40,389 nt of DNA, taken from IMG/VR virus record IMGVR_UViG_3300031885_000048, positions 1 to 40,389 of that record. The stretch is one strand, 5' to 3'. The position numbers and the translations under genes were made by a program. Below the pieces are notes generated by a model. It was not told the DNA's origin. It did not search any database and worked only from the letters and a program-made list of their open reading frames with translations. Positions 29,194 through 36,670 of the stretch are shown piece after piece. Every line of letters begins with the position of its first letter. Within the stretch, counting starts at the first letter, position 1. This DNA comes from a virus.

Positions 29194-30009
29194 ATGGAAT
29201 TTAATAAGATAGACATAAAATATGATAGTAAGAGGCAATGGCTTAATCTTGTACCACTCGGCGATATGCATCTAGGCAATAGCGGATGTGACCTTAAGGC
29301 ATTGAAGGATATGATAGATTACATCAAAAACAAAGAAGACACCTATTGGATAGGCATGGGGGATTATATAGATGCTATCAACTATAGCGACCCACGATTC
29401 GACCCAAAGACTATTTGTTCTAAATATATCAGTGAAGGCGACATTGATAAAATTATACAACTCCAGATAGATGATATAGTGGATTTATTCCAGCCGATCA
29501 AGGATAAATGCATAGGACTTCTCAGGGGTAATCACGAGGAAACTATACGACGACATTACCACTATGACGTTTTGTACGAAATTACTAAAGATTTAGAACT
29601 TCCAAAGAAGTATTGCTTGTATGATCTTAGTGTTACTAGGTTGCGTTTTGAACGTATCAAGAGTCGGCATTGTTACGATATCCTTACGGCACATGGTAAT
29701 GTTGGAGGACGTACATATGGTTACAAAGCTAACAGGATTAATGATTTGCATAAATTCTTTGTAAGTGATGTTTATCTTTTGGCGCATAGTCATATTAAAC
29801 AGGCACAGTTGAGTAGTCTTATCTTTTTTAATCATATTGGTCAGGAATGTAAACGTAAGGTTGTGGATGCTTATACGGGTTGTTTTTTGCGTGGTTATGA
29901 GAAGGGTATGACGAGTTATATTGAGAAATGGTTGTATCCGCCGACTGATATTGGTTGTGTGAAGTTGAAGTTTCAACCGGAACATAACGATATACATGTG
30001 AGTATCTGA
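29194..30009 (+). CDS. Calcineurin-like metallophosphoesterase (271 aa)
   Basis: ATG 29194 follows GAGGAGA; ATG 29176, overlapping the previous stop, is an alternative. All five family motifs are present: G-D-M-H-L-G, G-M-G-D-Y-I-D, L-R-G-N-H-E-E, a later A-H-G-N-V-G-G and A-H-S-H-I-K. These ligate two metal ions for phosphoester hydrolysis. Viral members of this superfamily act as nucleases or phosphatases on nucleic acids or nucleotides; the substrate cannot be read from sequence. Confidence 0.9.
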   Translation: MEFNKIDIKYDSKRQWLNLVPLGDMHLGNSGCDLKALKDMIDYIKNKEDTYWIGMGDYIDAINYSDPRFDPKTICSKYISEGDIDKIIQLQIDDIVDLFQPIKDKCIGLLRGNHEETIRRHYHYDVLYEITKDLELPKKYCLYDLSVTRLRFERIKSRHCYDILTAHGNVGGRTYGYKANRINDLHKFFVSDVYLLAHSHIKQAQLSSLIFFNHIGQECKRKVVDAYTGCFLRGYEKGMTSYIEKWLYPPTDIGCVKLKFQPEHNDIHVSI

Positions 30010-30013
30010 GGAA

Positions 30014-30541
30014 ATGATTATGAAACTTAAGTATCTTGATGAAATCAAATGGTATGATGAACGAGACAAAAAACTAGTTATTAAACTGTTAACAGACTGG
30101 ACAAACTATTATGATTCTGTTTTTAATTTGGATGTTGAGGTGCGTAAGGATGATTTCAAAAACAATAACGTATTCTTTTTCACCAATTGCAAAGACCTTC
30201 TTGGTAATATGAGTAATGAGAATCAGAACAAGAACAGTTACTTGGTGCGTCAGCGGAAGGATTATAGTCTATTGACGACTTTTTTGAAGAAACTAAGCGG
30301 TACAAAATTCGATCTGCATCTTGAAACATGCAGTACTTGTGGTTATAGTCCGTTGGATGTTGTCCCGTGTTATGATAACTGGAGTTATTTCCATTATTGC
30401 AGTAAATGCCGGAAGTATGTTCTTGTGACGTTCCCACCTGGTTTCGATAGTAGTTATCAGGCGATGTATGACCATGCGAAGGGTTTGGAGAAAGAGGATA
30501 TGAAACAAAAGAAAGATGATGAGAGGAAAGATGTAACATGA
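30014..30541 (+). CDS. Zinc-ribbon protein (175 aa)
   Basis: ATG 30014 just after the phosphoesterase with GAGGAA upstream. An N-terminal alpha/beta part of about 100 residues is followed by C-S-T-C-G-Y ... Y-C-S-K-C-R-K-Y (CxxC pair 27 residues apart), then a charged helix rich in Lys/Asp. Four-base overlap with the next gene. It may bind DNA or RNA alongside the phosphoesterase. No known family recognised. Confidence 0.68.
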   Translation: MIMKLKYLDEIKWYDERDKKLVIKLLTDWTNYYDSVFNLDVEVRKDDFKNNNVFFFTNCKDLLGNMSNENQNKNSYLVRQRKDYSLLTTFLKKLSGTKFDLHLETCSTCGYSPLDVVPCYDNWSYFHYCSKCRKYVLVTFPPGFDSSYQAMYDHAKGLEKEDMKQKKDDERKDVT

Positions 30542-30768
30542 AAATAAAAGTTATCCATAAATCATGGATGGAAAAAATGAATACTGTTGATTTGGAATAT
30601 GATTGGTGTTGCAAAGAAGCAAAAAAATATCTTGATATTAGTTTATCTGATGGTATTGTTAGTTTTAGTAAATATATTGTTAAAGATGGTAATTTTCAGA
30701 GTTTTTTTGATGTTTTTATTTCTTTTTGTCCTTTTTGTGGTAAGAAATTCGAGGTGGTTAATGAATGA
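30538..30768 (+). CDS. FCPFCG zinc protein, paralogue of the 20277 gene (76 aa)
   Basis: ATGA overlap. Contains W-C-C-K-E-A-K-K-Y, G-I-V-S-F-S-K and F-C-P-F-C-G-K-K-F in the same order as the 106-aa protein at 20277, so the two are duplicates. Zinc by the CC and CPFC pairs is likely. Unknown role. Confidence 0.7.
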   Translation: MKIKVIHKSWMEKMNTVDLEYDWCCKEAKKYLDISLSDGIVSFSKYIVKDGNFQSFFDVFISFCPFCGKKFEVVNE

Positions 30769-30910
30769 ATATATTTTGAAGATATGCCCGTTATTTCAAA
30801 AAAAATGTATTGGTAATGCTTGTATGTGGTACATTGAGGGTATTACTGAAATGCATGATATACCATTTGCAGGTTGTGTAATCACTTTTATAGGAGAAAA
30901 TAAATTATGA
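30761..30910 (+). CDS. Small Cys protein (49 aa)
   Basis: ATG 30761 overlaps the preceding stop; GAGGTGG is adjacent. Cys residues in I-C-P-L-F-Q-K-K-C-I-G-N-A-C-M-W suggest a compact metal or disulfide knuckle, followed by a strand-rich tail. The longer frame back to 30587 runs through the neighbour and is not used. Confidence 0.55.
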   Translation: MNEYILKICPLFQKKCIGNACMWYIEGITEMHDIPFAGCVITFIGENKL

Positions 30911-31101
30911 ACGAATATGATGTTAAGATAAAAATTAGACCGAAAGGCAACCGTTGGAAAGGCAACATCACTATCAAAAACAAACGATACAAGGGCGAAG
31001 TTAAAGATATCACTTTAGTAGATTTATTCAATAACATTAATACAGAAGGGGGGAAGACTTTCAATTACAGGTATGTTTTTGTGAAAGAAGGCGAAAAATA
31101 A
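30907..31101 (+). CDS. Small basic beta protein (64 aa)
   Basis: ATGA overlap. Alternating basic strands (V-K-I-K-I-R-P-K-G-N-R-W-K-G-N-I-T-I-K-N-K-R-Y) suggest an OB- or SH3-like nucleic-acid-binding barrel, but it is too short to be sure. Confidence 0.6.
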   Translation: MNEYDVKIKIRPKGNRWKGNITIKNKRYKGEVKDITLVDLFNNINTEGGKTFNYRYVFVKEGEK

Positions 31102-31102
31102 A

Positions 31103-31525
31103 ATGATTCCATTAGATATGTTAATTACCGATACAGTAATTTTCTTGTTTCTTTTCGTTACGAGTTTTATCTGGCATGAACTTTTTCACTCCTTTGAAGT
31201 TTATCATCAAAACCATAGTTCTGCTTACTCTGTATACTACGATTTCAAAAAACTTAGCATGTATACAACTTATAGTTATGTTAAAGACGTTGATTTAATG
31301 CGTCTTGCAGGTGGAGTATATACAGGTCTGTTGTTCTTTGTTATAACGTTATTACCGATATCTACCAGTATCTACCAATTCAGTTTCTTATGTATTGGTT
31401 GGGTACAGTTGATTTATGGGTATGCGGAGTATTACTATCATGGTAATTTAGGGCAGAGGGATAGATGGGTTTTGTATGGTGTTACGATTTTAGCTAATTT
31501 GCTAATATGGGGATGGTTGCATTGA
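31103..31525 (+). CDS. Membrane protein with HExxH, mini site-2-protease-like (140 aa)
   Basis: TM1 (residues about 8-30) contains H-E-L-F-H at 25-29, the zinc-binding HExxH of M50/site-2 proteases, placed in a helix as in that family. Two or three more hydrophobic helices follow (residues 66-85, 88-105, 120-138), with G-G-V-Y-T-G in one and Y-H-G-N between. Site-2 proteases cleave substrates within the membrane. This protein is shorter than usual and the third zinc ligand is not certain (the Asp/Asn after the G-N-L motif is a candidate). A non-proteolytic membrane protein with a chance HExxH is possible. Confidence 0.6.
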   Translation: MIPLDMLITDTVIFLFLFVTSFIWHELFHSFEVYHQNHSSAYSVYYDFKKLSMYTTYSYVKDVDLMRLAGGVYTGLLFFVITLLPISTSIYQFSFLCIGWVQLIYGYAEYYYHGNLGQRDRWVLYGVTILANLLIWGWLH

Positions 31526-31722
31526 GTATTGCTTCTAGTATTTGTGCTGAAAATGTTCAATGGGCATGCGATGAAACAGTTAATGAATTGCATGAACTTT
31601 GGAAGAAATACTGCAAATATGATGAATCACAAGATAAATACGAGATTTATCGTCCTCGTGAATATATTGTTAAAGAAGCGATTGATATTGTTAAGAAACA
31701 TTTTGATGGGTGGAGTGAATGA
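31522..31722 (+). CDS. Helical acidic protein (66 aa)
   Basis: TTG 31522 overlaps the preceding stop (TTGA); ATG 31507 or 31513 are alternative starts. Two helices with N-V-Q-W-A-C-D-E-T-V-N-E-L-H-E-L-W-K-K-Y and a P-R-E-Y-I-V-K-E-A-I-D-I-V helix. Unrecognised. Confidence 0.6.
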   Translation: MSIASSICAENVQWACDETVNELHELWKKYCKYDESQDKYEIYRPREYIVKEAIDIVKKHFDGWSE

Positions 31723-31934
31723 TTTTTATGGTTGATGATTGGAGTTTAAAAAATAAAGAGGAACATTGCGAAGGTTCATGGTTTGGTTATAGCGACCACG
31801 ATATTGATACTCTTCGTCAGAAACTAATCAAAGATTTTGAATTTATATTTTGTAATCAAGAAAGTGAATTTAGAAATTTTACATATAGAAATATAATTTT
31901 AACTATTATCAATAAGCGTTTTGGAGTTGAATAA
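31719..31934 (+). CDS. Hypothetical protein (71 aa)
   Basis: ATGA overlap with the preceding gene; ATG 31728 is an alternative. Contains W-F-G-Y-S-D-H-D-I-D-T-L-R-Q-K-L and an aromatic C-terminus. No recognisable motif. Confidence 0.6.
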   Translation: MIFMVDDWSLKNKEEHCEGSWFGYSDHDIDTLRQKLIKDFEFIFCNQESEFRNFTYRNIILTIINKRFGVE

Positions 31935-31937
31935 AGA

Positions 31938-32222
31938 TTGAAAATTGTTAGGTCAAAGATTATCAGTATTGATAACCAAGAAATAACAATTATGTTATAC
32001 AAAAGTTATTGTCTTTATGATATTGTTGCAACAAGTACAAATATTGTTCTCTTGGAGAAGATTAAGAATTATTATGATTTACGTAATGATATAATATTTC
32101 TCAGTATTTTTGGTAAACCAGTGTTCGTCATTGATTCATGTGATAGTTATGGCATTATTGATTATTTTAATGCTTTGAAACAGTTCAAAAGATATACAAA
32201 GGAGATTAAGGGATTTTTATGA
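31938..32222 (+). CDS. Hypothetical alpha/beta protein (94 aa)
   Basis: TTG start three bases after the preceding stop, with GGAG about 12 bases upstream. Alternating strands (I-I-S-I-D, I-T-I-M-L, I-I-F-L-S-I-F-G) and a C-terminal helix; the overall look is of a small Rossmann-like or ferredoxin-like fold. Overlaps the next start by four bases. Confidence 0.6.
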   Translation: MKIVRSKIISIDNQEITIMLYKSYCLYDIVATSTNIVLLEKIKNYYDLRNDIIFLSIFGKPVFVIDSCDSYGIIDYFNALKQFKRYTKEIKGFL

Positions 32223-32383
32223 AGAAATGCGAGACTTGTTTTGGTTATGGTCTTTGGGCATGGGGTATACCTTCTCCTATGGGTACTATGGATGCAAAAG
32301 ATGGCATGACTACAATTCCATGTCCCGAATGCGGTGCTGATGCCAATCCAAGTTTAAAAAAAAAATTTAAGGAGAAACGATAA
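32219..32383 (+). CDS. DnaJ-type zinc-finger mini-protein (54 aa)
   Basis: ATGA overlap. C-E-T-C-F-G-Y-G matches the CxxCxGxG repeat of DnaJ-type zinc fingers, paired with C-P-E-C-G-A-D after a flexible middle; the C-terminus is Lys-rich. A metal-binding adaptor is likely. Confidence 0.6.
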   Translation: MKKCETCFGYGLWAWGIPSPMGTMDAKDGMTTIPCPECGADANPSLKKKFKEKR

Positions 32384-32386
32384 ATT

Positions 32387-32665
32387 ATGAATTATATAAG
32401 TAAAAATAAAGTTGTTAAACTCTTTAATGAATGCATGGATGAACTATATATGAATAGTGAACCAAGTATTAGTTGGAAAGATATACAGGAGAAATATAAG
32501 GATAGCAAAGAAGCATTTTATTTGCATCATAGTATCTCCGAAGAGAAATATGAGAAGATTGTTGATAAGTACCGAAAGAAGGTCACTAAACTGTATTGGC
32601 ACGATCTAGAGTGGTTTTTGTTGGATTATGCACCTACGACTGTGAGGAAAGAAGATAAATTATGA
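32387..32665 (+). CDS. Helical protein (92 aa)
   Basis: ATG 32387 with AAGGAGAAA upstream. All-helical with W-K-D-I-Q-E-K-Y-K and H-D-L-E-W-F-L-L-D-Y. No motif recognised; four-base overlap with the following gene. Confidence 0.65.
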   Translation: MNYISKNKVVKLFNECMDELYMNSEPSISWKDIQEKYKDSKEAFYLHHSISEEKYEKIVDKYRKKVTKLYWHDLEWFLLDYAPTTVRKEDKL

Positions 32666-32820
32666 ATAATGAGTATCCTGTGTTTCTTAGTAAGAATACA
32701 TGGAACTATATACAGGAAATGTTGGATAAACATGGTGGTAACAAAAAATTTGATTGGTACATAATTAAACAGATAGATGAGCAACTTTGTGGATGTTATC
32801 CACATAATCATACATGGTGA
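32662..32820 (+). CDS. Small protein (52 aa)
   Basis: ATGA overlap with the previous stop. Contains F-L-S-K-N-T-W-N-Y-I-Q-E-M-L-D-K-H, a compact helix, and C-G-C-Y-P-H-N-H at the C-terminus, which could bind a metal ion through Cys and His. Last gene before a new promoter. Confidence 0.6.
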   Translation: MNNEYPVFLSKNTWNYIQEMLDKHGGNKKFDWYIIKQIDEQLCGCYPHNHTW

Positions 32821-32828
32821 AATTATAC

Positions 32829-32863
32829 ATAGGTAAAAAAAGGGTTATATAAAGTTTACCTAT
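32829..32863 (+). promoter_or_regulatory. TATA box bracketed by an inverted repeat
   Basis: ATAGGTAAA (32829-32837) and TTTACCTAT (32855-32863) flank GGGTTATATAAAG, which holds the TATA box (32845-32853). A repressor dimer or tetramer on both arms would block TBP/TFB. The downstream gene starts at 32883 with a short leader. Confidence 0.65.
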
Positions 32864-32882
32864 ATATAGGAATTGATAATTT

Positions 32883-33218
32883 ATGAAGAAACAAGATTTG
32901 AAAATGTTGAAAGAATTACAAAAAGGAATCAATAAATGGATAAAAAAAAATAATTGGAAAGGCGGAAAATGCAAAAAATGCGGAAAACAACTCTTGCCTA
33001 TAATTGATTTCAAAACAATATGCGATATTTGTGTACAAAAAGAAATGAATGATATAACTAAAGAATTAGTAAAACGAAGAGATAACGAAATAAAAGTCGA
33101 ATTATGGGCGCCAAACAATAAATTTGTAAATCTTTGCAGAAAAGTAAACGATGAAAATTTTAATGAAAAACAATTTTGGCATATTAAAGGAAAAATAACT
33201 TTTAAAAAACCTAAATAA
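32883..33218 (+). CDS. Zinc-ribbon protein with its own regulated promoter (111 aa)
   Basis: ATG 32883, 30 bases after the TATA box. The N-terminal helix is very Lys-rich (K-K-N-N-W-K-G-G-K), then C-K-K-C-G-K ... C-D-I-C-V-Q makes a CxxC-15-CxxC ribbon, followed by an alpha/beta tail with I-K-V-E-L-W-A-P. It is monocistronic (promoter before, terminator after), so it may be expressed at another time than its neighbours and could bind the flanking repeats. That is inference. Confidence 0.7.
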   Translation: MKKQDLKMLKELQKGINKWIKKNNWKGGKCKKCGKQLLPIIDFKTICDICVQKEMNDITKELVKRRDNEIKVELWAPNNKFVNLCRKVNDENFNEKQFWHIKGKITFKKPK

Positions 33219-33222
33219 TTTT

Positions 33223-33245
33223 AGTCCACCGGGTGGACTTGTTTA
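33223..33245 (+). terminator. Terminator hairpin
   Basis: AGTCCACC and GGTGGACT (33223-33230 and 33232-33239) form a perfect 8-bp inverted repeat around one base, followed by TTGTTT. It closes the 32883 unit. Confidence 0.65.
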
Positions 33246-33276
33246 CTTAAGTGCATAAAATTGAGAGAGGGGAGAA

Positions 33277-33624
33277 ATGCCGTACAAAAACAAATTTGAA
33301 AAAACAAGAGATAATATAAAATATTTGCAATCAGCAATATATATTGGTTTTGATAAATCTAAACGTGATTTCACATTTCCTGAATTTAAATTTAAAGATT
33401 GGATTGAATTTTTGTTAGATTCATGGTTATGTCCAAGATGTGGTGCAAAAGTTTATCTTAAATGTATTGGTGGATATCTAGATAACCCTTGGGGTTTTTG
33501 GGTTGAATGTGAAAATAAAACATTTGGTTTTAGATATAAATGTAATTATGAACAATATTATGATAATCTTAGATATAATGAAAGTAAGGCACGTTATTCA
33601 GGAGATGGAATGCGATTGGGGTAA
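33277..33624 (+). CDS. Zinc-binding protein (115 aa)
   Basis: ATG 33277 after GAGAGGGGAGA. Opens M-P-Y-K-N-K like the 45-aa protein at 33631. Contains L-C-P-R-C-G-A-K-V and later C-I-G-G ... E-C-E-N-K-T-F-G-F-R-Y-K-C, four or more cysteines for a zinc ribbon with a long insertion. No assigned role. Confidence 0.65.
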   Translation: MPYKNKFEKTRDNIKYLQSAIYIGFDKSKRDFTFPEFKFKDWIEFLLDSWLCPRCGAKVYLKCIGGYLDNPWGFWVECENKTFGFRYKCNYEQYYDNLRYNESKARYSGDGMRLG

Positions 33625-33630
33625 AATATT

Positions 33631-33768
33631 ATGCCTTATAAAGATAAACAGAAACAAAAATTATTAAATTATTTGAAGAAAGGAATGAGAATTAAATTTA
33701 AAGACCATATTTATTATTATCGTTCTCCCATGATTCATGCATATGATGAGAATCTTAAAAGAATGTAA
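33631..33768 (+). CDS. Small basic protein (45 aa)
   Basis: ATG 33631, six bases after the preceding stop. Starts M-P-Y-K-D-K-Q-K-Q-K, related to the previous gene's N-terminus, and is very basic with aromatic strands (H-I-Y-Y-Y-R-S-P). Possibly a nucleic-acid-binding peptide. Confidence 0.55.
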   Translation: MPYKDKQKQKLLNYLKKGMRIKFKDHIYYYRSPMIHAYDENLKRM

Positions 33769-33783
33769 ATTATTGGTAGGTTA

Positions 33784-34116
33784 TTGGAATATAACCAAAA
33801 AGTATTTAAACTATGGGTTTTGCACCTATTATATGGACGGAATGTTTTGCCATACTCTAACGAAATAATCAGAAAAAAATACAATAAATCTTATTGGCAA
33901 CAAAATAAAGACAGATATAAACGAAGATGGATGGCAAGATTAGGAAATCCAAAACAAGACAAACAGATATTAACAATTATTGCTCTTAAACGGCAAGGTA
34001 AAAAAATCATTGATTTCCCAAAATTAAAAGATTCTCAGTTTAAATATAATAATCAAGCACTTTTACCAAGATATAAAAATGAAGTAGTTGAGGGGATTAT
34101 TGATTATGGATTTTGA
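33784..34116 (+). CDS. Basic protein (110 aa)
   Basis: TTG start, with TAGGT just upstream. Helical N-terminus, then a very basic centre (N-K-D-R-Y-K-R-R-W-M-A-R) and a segment Q-I-L-T-I-I-A-L-K-R-Q-G-K-K-I. The centre resembles DNA-binding linkers of HNH/intron-type proteins but no nuclease motif is present. Unrecognised. Confidence 0.6.
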   Translation: MEYNQKVFKLWVLHLLYGRNVLPYSNEIIRKKYNKSYWQQNKDRYKRRWMARLGNPKQDKQILTIIALKRQGKKIIDFPKLKDSQFKYNNQALLPRYKNEVVEGIIDYGF

Positions 34117-34321
34117 AGATGAGGAATATTACACTCCAATAAGTATTCAAGACGAAGAAGACTATATTAAAAAAGGTGGCGTTGAAACAGAAGAATTATG
34201 TCCTCGATGCAAAACTCCATTATGGAAATATGAAAATAATGATTCTGATTATATTTCTATAGAATGTATAGTATGCAGTTATCAACACGAAGGTAAATCT
34301 TTCTCCAAAATTGGTAAATGA
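34106..34321 (+). CDS. Acidic zinc-ribbon protein (71 aa)
   Basis: ATG 34106 chosen over 34088 because GAGGGGA lies between. Acidic N-terminus (D-F-E-D-E-E-Y-Y), then L-C-P-R-C-K-T-P-L-W and I-E-C-I-V-C-S-Y: a CxxC-20-CxxC ribbon, transcription-factor-like. Overlaps both neighbours. Confidence 0.65.
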   Translation: MDFEDEEYYTPISIQDEEDYIKKGGVETEELCPRCKTPLWKYENNDSDYISIECIVCSYQHEGKSFSKIGK

Positions 34322-34539
34322 TTATGACAAAATGGCATCGACAAGGCGCAGGATATATAGGCAAAATTAAAACAGAAAATGAATCTAACTATGAAACTAA
34401 ACAATCTGTTTGGAATTCTATTAAATATATAAAACATTGTGCTTTAGAACAAAAAGATGAAGAAACTTTAAAACAAGTAATTGAAGCGGAAAATTGGTTA
34501 AAAAAACACGGAATTAAACCATTTAAAAATCAGGATTAA
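34318..34539 (+). CDS. Hypothetical protein (73 aa)
   Basis: ATGA overlap; ATG 34324 is an alternative start. Basic N-terminus (W-H-R-Q-G-A-G-Y-I-G-K-I-K), then two helices. Last early gene before the terminase region. Confidence 0.6.
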   Translation: MIMTKWHRQGAGYIGKIKTENESNYETKQSVWNSIKYIKHCALEQKDEETLKQVIEAENWLKKHGIKPFKNQD

Positions 34540-34654
34540 TCTCTCTCAAAAAGAATTAATCTTATCAGGACGAGCTTGAATCAAAGCGGGGTGGATGGCG
34601 GGCATTTACAATAATATTTAACACTTCCAAATAAGAATAATAGATAGTATAGTT
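34540..34654. other. Gap upstream of terminase: direct repeats and G-rich stretch, pac candidate
   Basis: ATCAGGA occurs twice (34530-34536 and 34565-34571), each next to a TTAATCT copy, and is followed by a G-rich run near 34586-34604 (GCGGGGTGGATGGCGGGC). Packaging recognition sites commonly lie beside terS. This is only a positional guess; no promoter is evident in the first 100 bases. Confidence 0.3.
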
Positions 34655-34768
34655 ATGGAACAACCATATTTAGAATTTAAAGAACCCAAACTAATTAAAT
34701 GGGATAACATAACCAACGAAGACATAAAAACATTAACAAAGAAACTAAAAAGATGCGATGGGGGTTGA
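34655..34768 (+). CDS. Small acidic/basic peptide (37 aa)
   Basis: ATG 34655 without a clear ribosome site. Encodes L-E-F-K-E-P-K-L-I-K-W-D-N-I-T followed by a basic helix (L-T-K-K-L-K-R-C). Composition is protein-like and phase-consistent, but expression is uncertain. Confidence 0.4.
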   Translation: MEQPYLEFKEPKLIKWDNITNEDIKTLTKKLKRCDGG

Positions 34769-34817
34769 TGGATGCTAAAAAGTAAACCATTATCTTCTGT
34801 GATGTATACCATTGTGC

Positions 34818-34829
34818 TTTTTATATAGG
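34818..34829 (+). promoter_or_regulatory. Late promoter of the terminase-head operon
   Basis: CTTTTTATATAGG contains a strong TATA box 80-90 bases before ATG 34910. ATTGTGC (34811-34817) and GCACAAT (34870-34876) are inverted repeats around it, and CCTAGG is a small palindrome near the predicted start site. Probably a regulated late promoter. Confidence 0.55.
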
Positions 34830-34909
34830 TGTTCCAAATCCTCCTAGGTAGGTCAGAAGGGTTTACTTGGCACAATCCAAACACCCCAAAAAAAGGGATA
34901 TAACACACT

Positions 34910-35350
34910 ATGGGACGAAAAACCAAACTAACACCAGACAAACACGAACAATTATTAAATTACATACGAGCAGGAACACCCATAGAAACAGCAGCACAAG
35001 CAATTGGAATAGGAAAAACAACCTTCTATAGATGGATGCACAACGGTAACGGATTTCGGGATAGCATAAAAAAGGCTGAATCTGAATTTATTAACATTTA
35101 TGTATTAAAAGTACAAAAAGCTAGTGAGAAGAATTGGACAGCTGCTGCTTGGATGCTTGAACGCAGATGTCCTGATTTATTCGCTAAAAAAGAGATTGTA
35201 CGGATGGAAGGTACTGAAAAAATTACTTTTAATCAATTCCGTATGATGTTTAAAAACGAGGATATAAAGAAGGATGTGCGAAACCTGCAATCAAATGGCG
35301 TTATTGTTACTCCCAAAACTGTACAATTATCAACAGATGATAATAAGTAG
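34910..35350 (+). CDS. terS: Terminase small subunit (146 aa)
   Basis: Residues 1-55 form a helix-turn-helix typical of small terminases (K-L-T-P-D-K-H-E-Q-L-L ... T-A-A-Q-A-I-G-I-G-K-T-T-F-Y-R-W), followed by a helical oligomerisation region (A-S-E-K-N-W-T-A-A-A-W-M-L-E-R-R) and a C-terminal tail. It recognises viral DNA and recruits the large subunit. Overlap of 77 bases with the next gene, whose start lies inside this frame, supports coupling. Confidence 0.85.
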   Translation: MGRKTKLTPDKHEQLLNYIRAGTPIETAAQAIGIGKTTFYRWMHNGNGFRDSIKKAESEFINIYVLKVQKASEKNWTAAAWMLERRCPDLFAKKEIVRMEGTEKITFNQFRMMFKNEDIKKDVRNLQSNGVIVTPKTVQLSTDDNK

Positions 35351-36575
35351 TGATACTAAGGAAACCATTATAAATAAGAGTCGGCAGATGGGTATCAGTA
35401 CCATAATCGCCCTCAAAGCCCTATTACGGGCTGTAGGACATAAAAAGAACGAACTAATAATAAGTCCTTCACTCCGACAATCTAAACATGTCATGGATTA
35501 CATAAACACATTCTATAAACAACTCAGCGACCATGTGGATATGAAAATATCTGAGGAGACGCAGACAAGTATGATGTTCGAGGATGGAGGAGAAATCTAT
35601 AGTCTACCCAATAGTCCAGACACCATACGAGGTTACAAAGCAGATGATATCTACATAGACGAATTTGCACACTTCACAAACAATACAGATAAACAAATAA
35701 TAGAAGCAGTTGCTCCTAGTACAATCAGAGGAGATAGTATCTGGTATATTAGTACCCCATTTGGTGATCAGAATCTATATTATGATTACTGGCATGATAA
35801 TAAAAACAAAAACATTAAAAAAATCACATTAAACTGGCGAGAATGTCCTGATCTAACTCAAGAAAAAATAGATGATAATAGACAAAGATTAGGTGAAGAT
35901 GCTTTTCTGCAAGAGTTCGAGAATCAATTCCCGCCTGATTTTGAGAATCAGGAATTCCCGACAGAACTAATAAAAAGTTGTATCGATCCAGAACTAGTTT
36001 ATACCGATTTGATACAGACTAATAACAATTACTATGCAGGTGCCGATATTGGACGTAAGACAGACCTTACCGCCTTCAGCGTATTTGAGAAAACAGAAAA
36101 TAAATATAGACTAGTATTTAAGAAAACCATGAAAAACACACCATACAACGAACAGAAAATCTTTTTCCAATACATGCTCGATAATTACCATTTCGAGAAA
36201 TTCCATATAGATGAGACCGGTATAGGCAACATGTTCGCCGAGGAATTACACAGGACTTATGGACATATTACACCTATCACGTTTAATAATGAGAATAAGC
36301 AAAGCATGGTCGCCAATGTTAAACGACTCATGCAAAACAAACAATTAGAGTATCCTGACGATCCACTCATATTTGATAATTTTAAGAGTATACAACGGAT
36401 ATATACAAGTAGTAATTATCTACGTTTTGATAGTGTGCATGATTCTGAGATTGGTCATGCGGATCTGTTCTGGAGCATAGCGTTAGCACTTTATGATGAA
36501 AGCAAAAACAGGGGATTTATCCTCCCGCACAGTTTTGATTTTAAACACCGAGAACAAACAATACCTTTTGTGTAA
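35274..36575 (+). CDS. terL: Terminase large subunit, ATPase-nuclease (433 aa)
   Basis: The frame starts within terS; ATG 35274 or 35295 both keep the conserved L-Y-N-Y-Q-Q segment. Walker-A-like K-S-R-Q-M-G-I-S-T (residues 35-43), Walker B I-Y-I-D-E-F (126-131) and coupling motif I-S-T-P-F-G define the ATPase. The nuclease half has RNase H-like acidic residues in A-D-I-G-R-K-T-D, I-D-E-T-G-I-G and H-A-D-L-F-W-S. It drives DNA into proheads and cuts concatemers. The circular assembly with variable ends fits headful packaging. Confidence 0.95.
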   Translation: MCETCNQMALLLLPKLYNYQQMIISSDTKETIINKSRQMGISTIIALKALLRAVGHKKNELIISPSLRQSKHVMDYINTFYKQLSDHVDMKISEETQTSMMFEDGGEIYSLPNSPDTIRGYKADDIYIDEFAHFTNNTDKQIIEAVAPSTIRGDSIWYISTPFGDQNLYYDYWHDNKNKNIKKITLNWRECPDLTQEKIDDNRQRLGEDAFLQEFENQFPPDFENQEFPTELIKSCIDPELVYTDLIQTNNNYYAGADIGRKTDLTAFSVFEKTENKYRLVFKKTMKNTPYNEQKIFFQYMLDNYHFEKFHIDETGIGNMFAEELHRTYGHITPITFNNENKQSMVANVKRLMQNKQLEYPDDPLIFDNFKSIQRIYTSSNYLRFDSVHDSEIGHADLFWSIALALYDESKNRGFILPHSFDFKHREQTIPFV

Positions 36576-36670
36576 TGTTATGATAAACATCTTTGGTACA
36601 CTCTATCGTGATATACAGGTTAATGAGAATATGACTAGGAATATATTTAATTAAAAAAGGAAAATAGATT

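Noticed and set aside
36580-36654. 24-codon frame between terL and portal
   Set aside because: No ribosome site and too short to judge; probably leader sequence for the portal gene.
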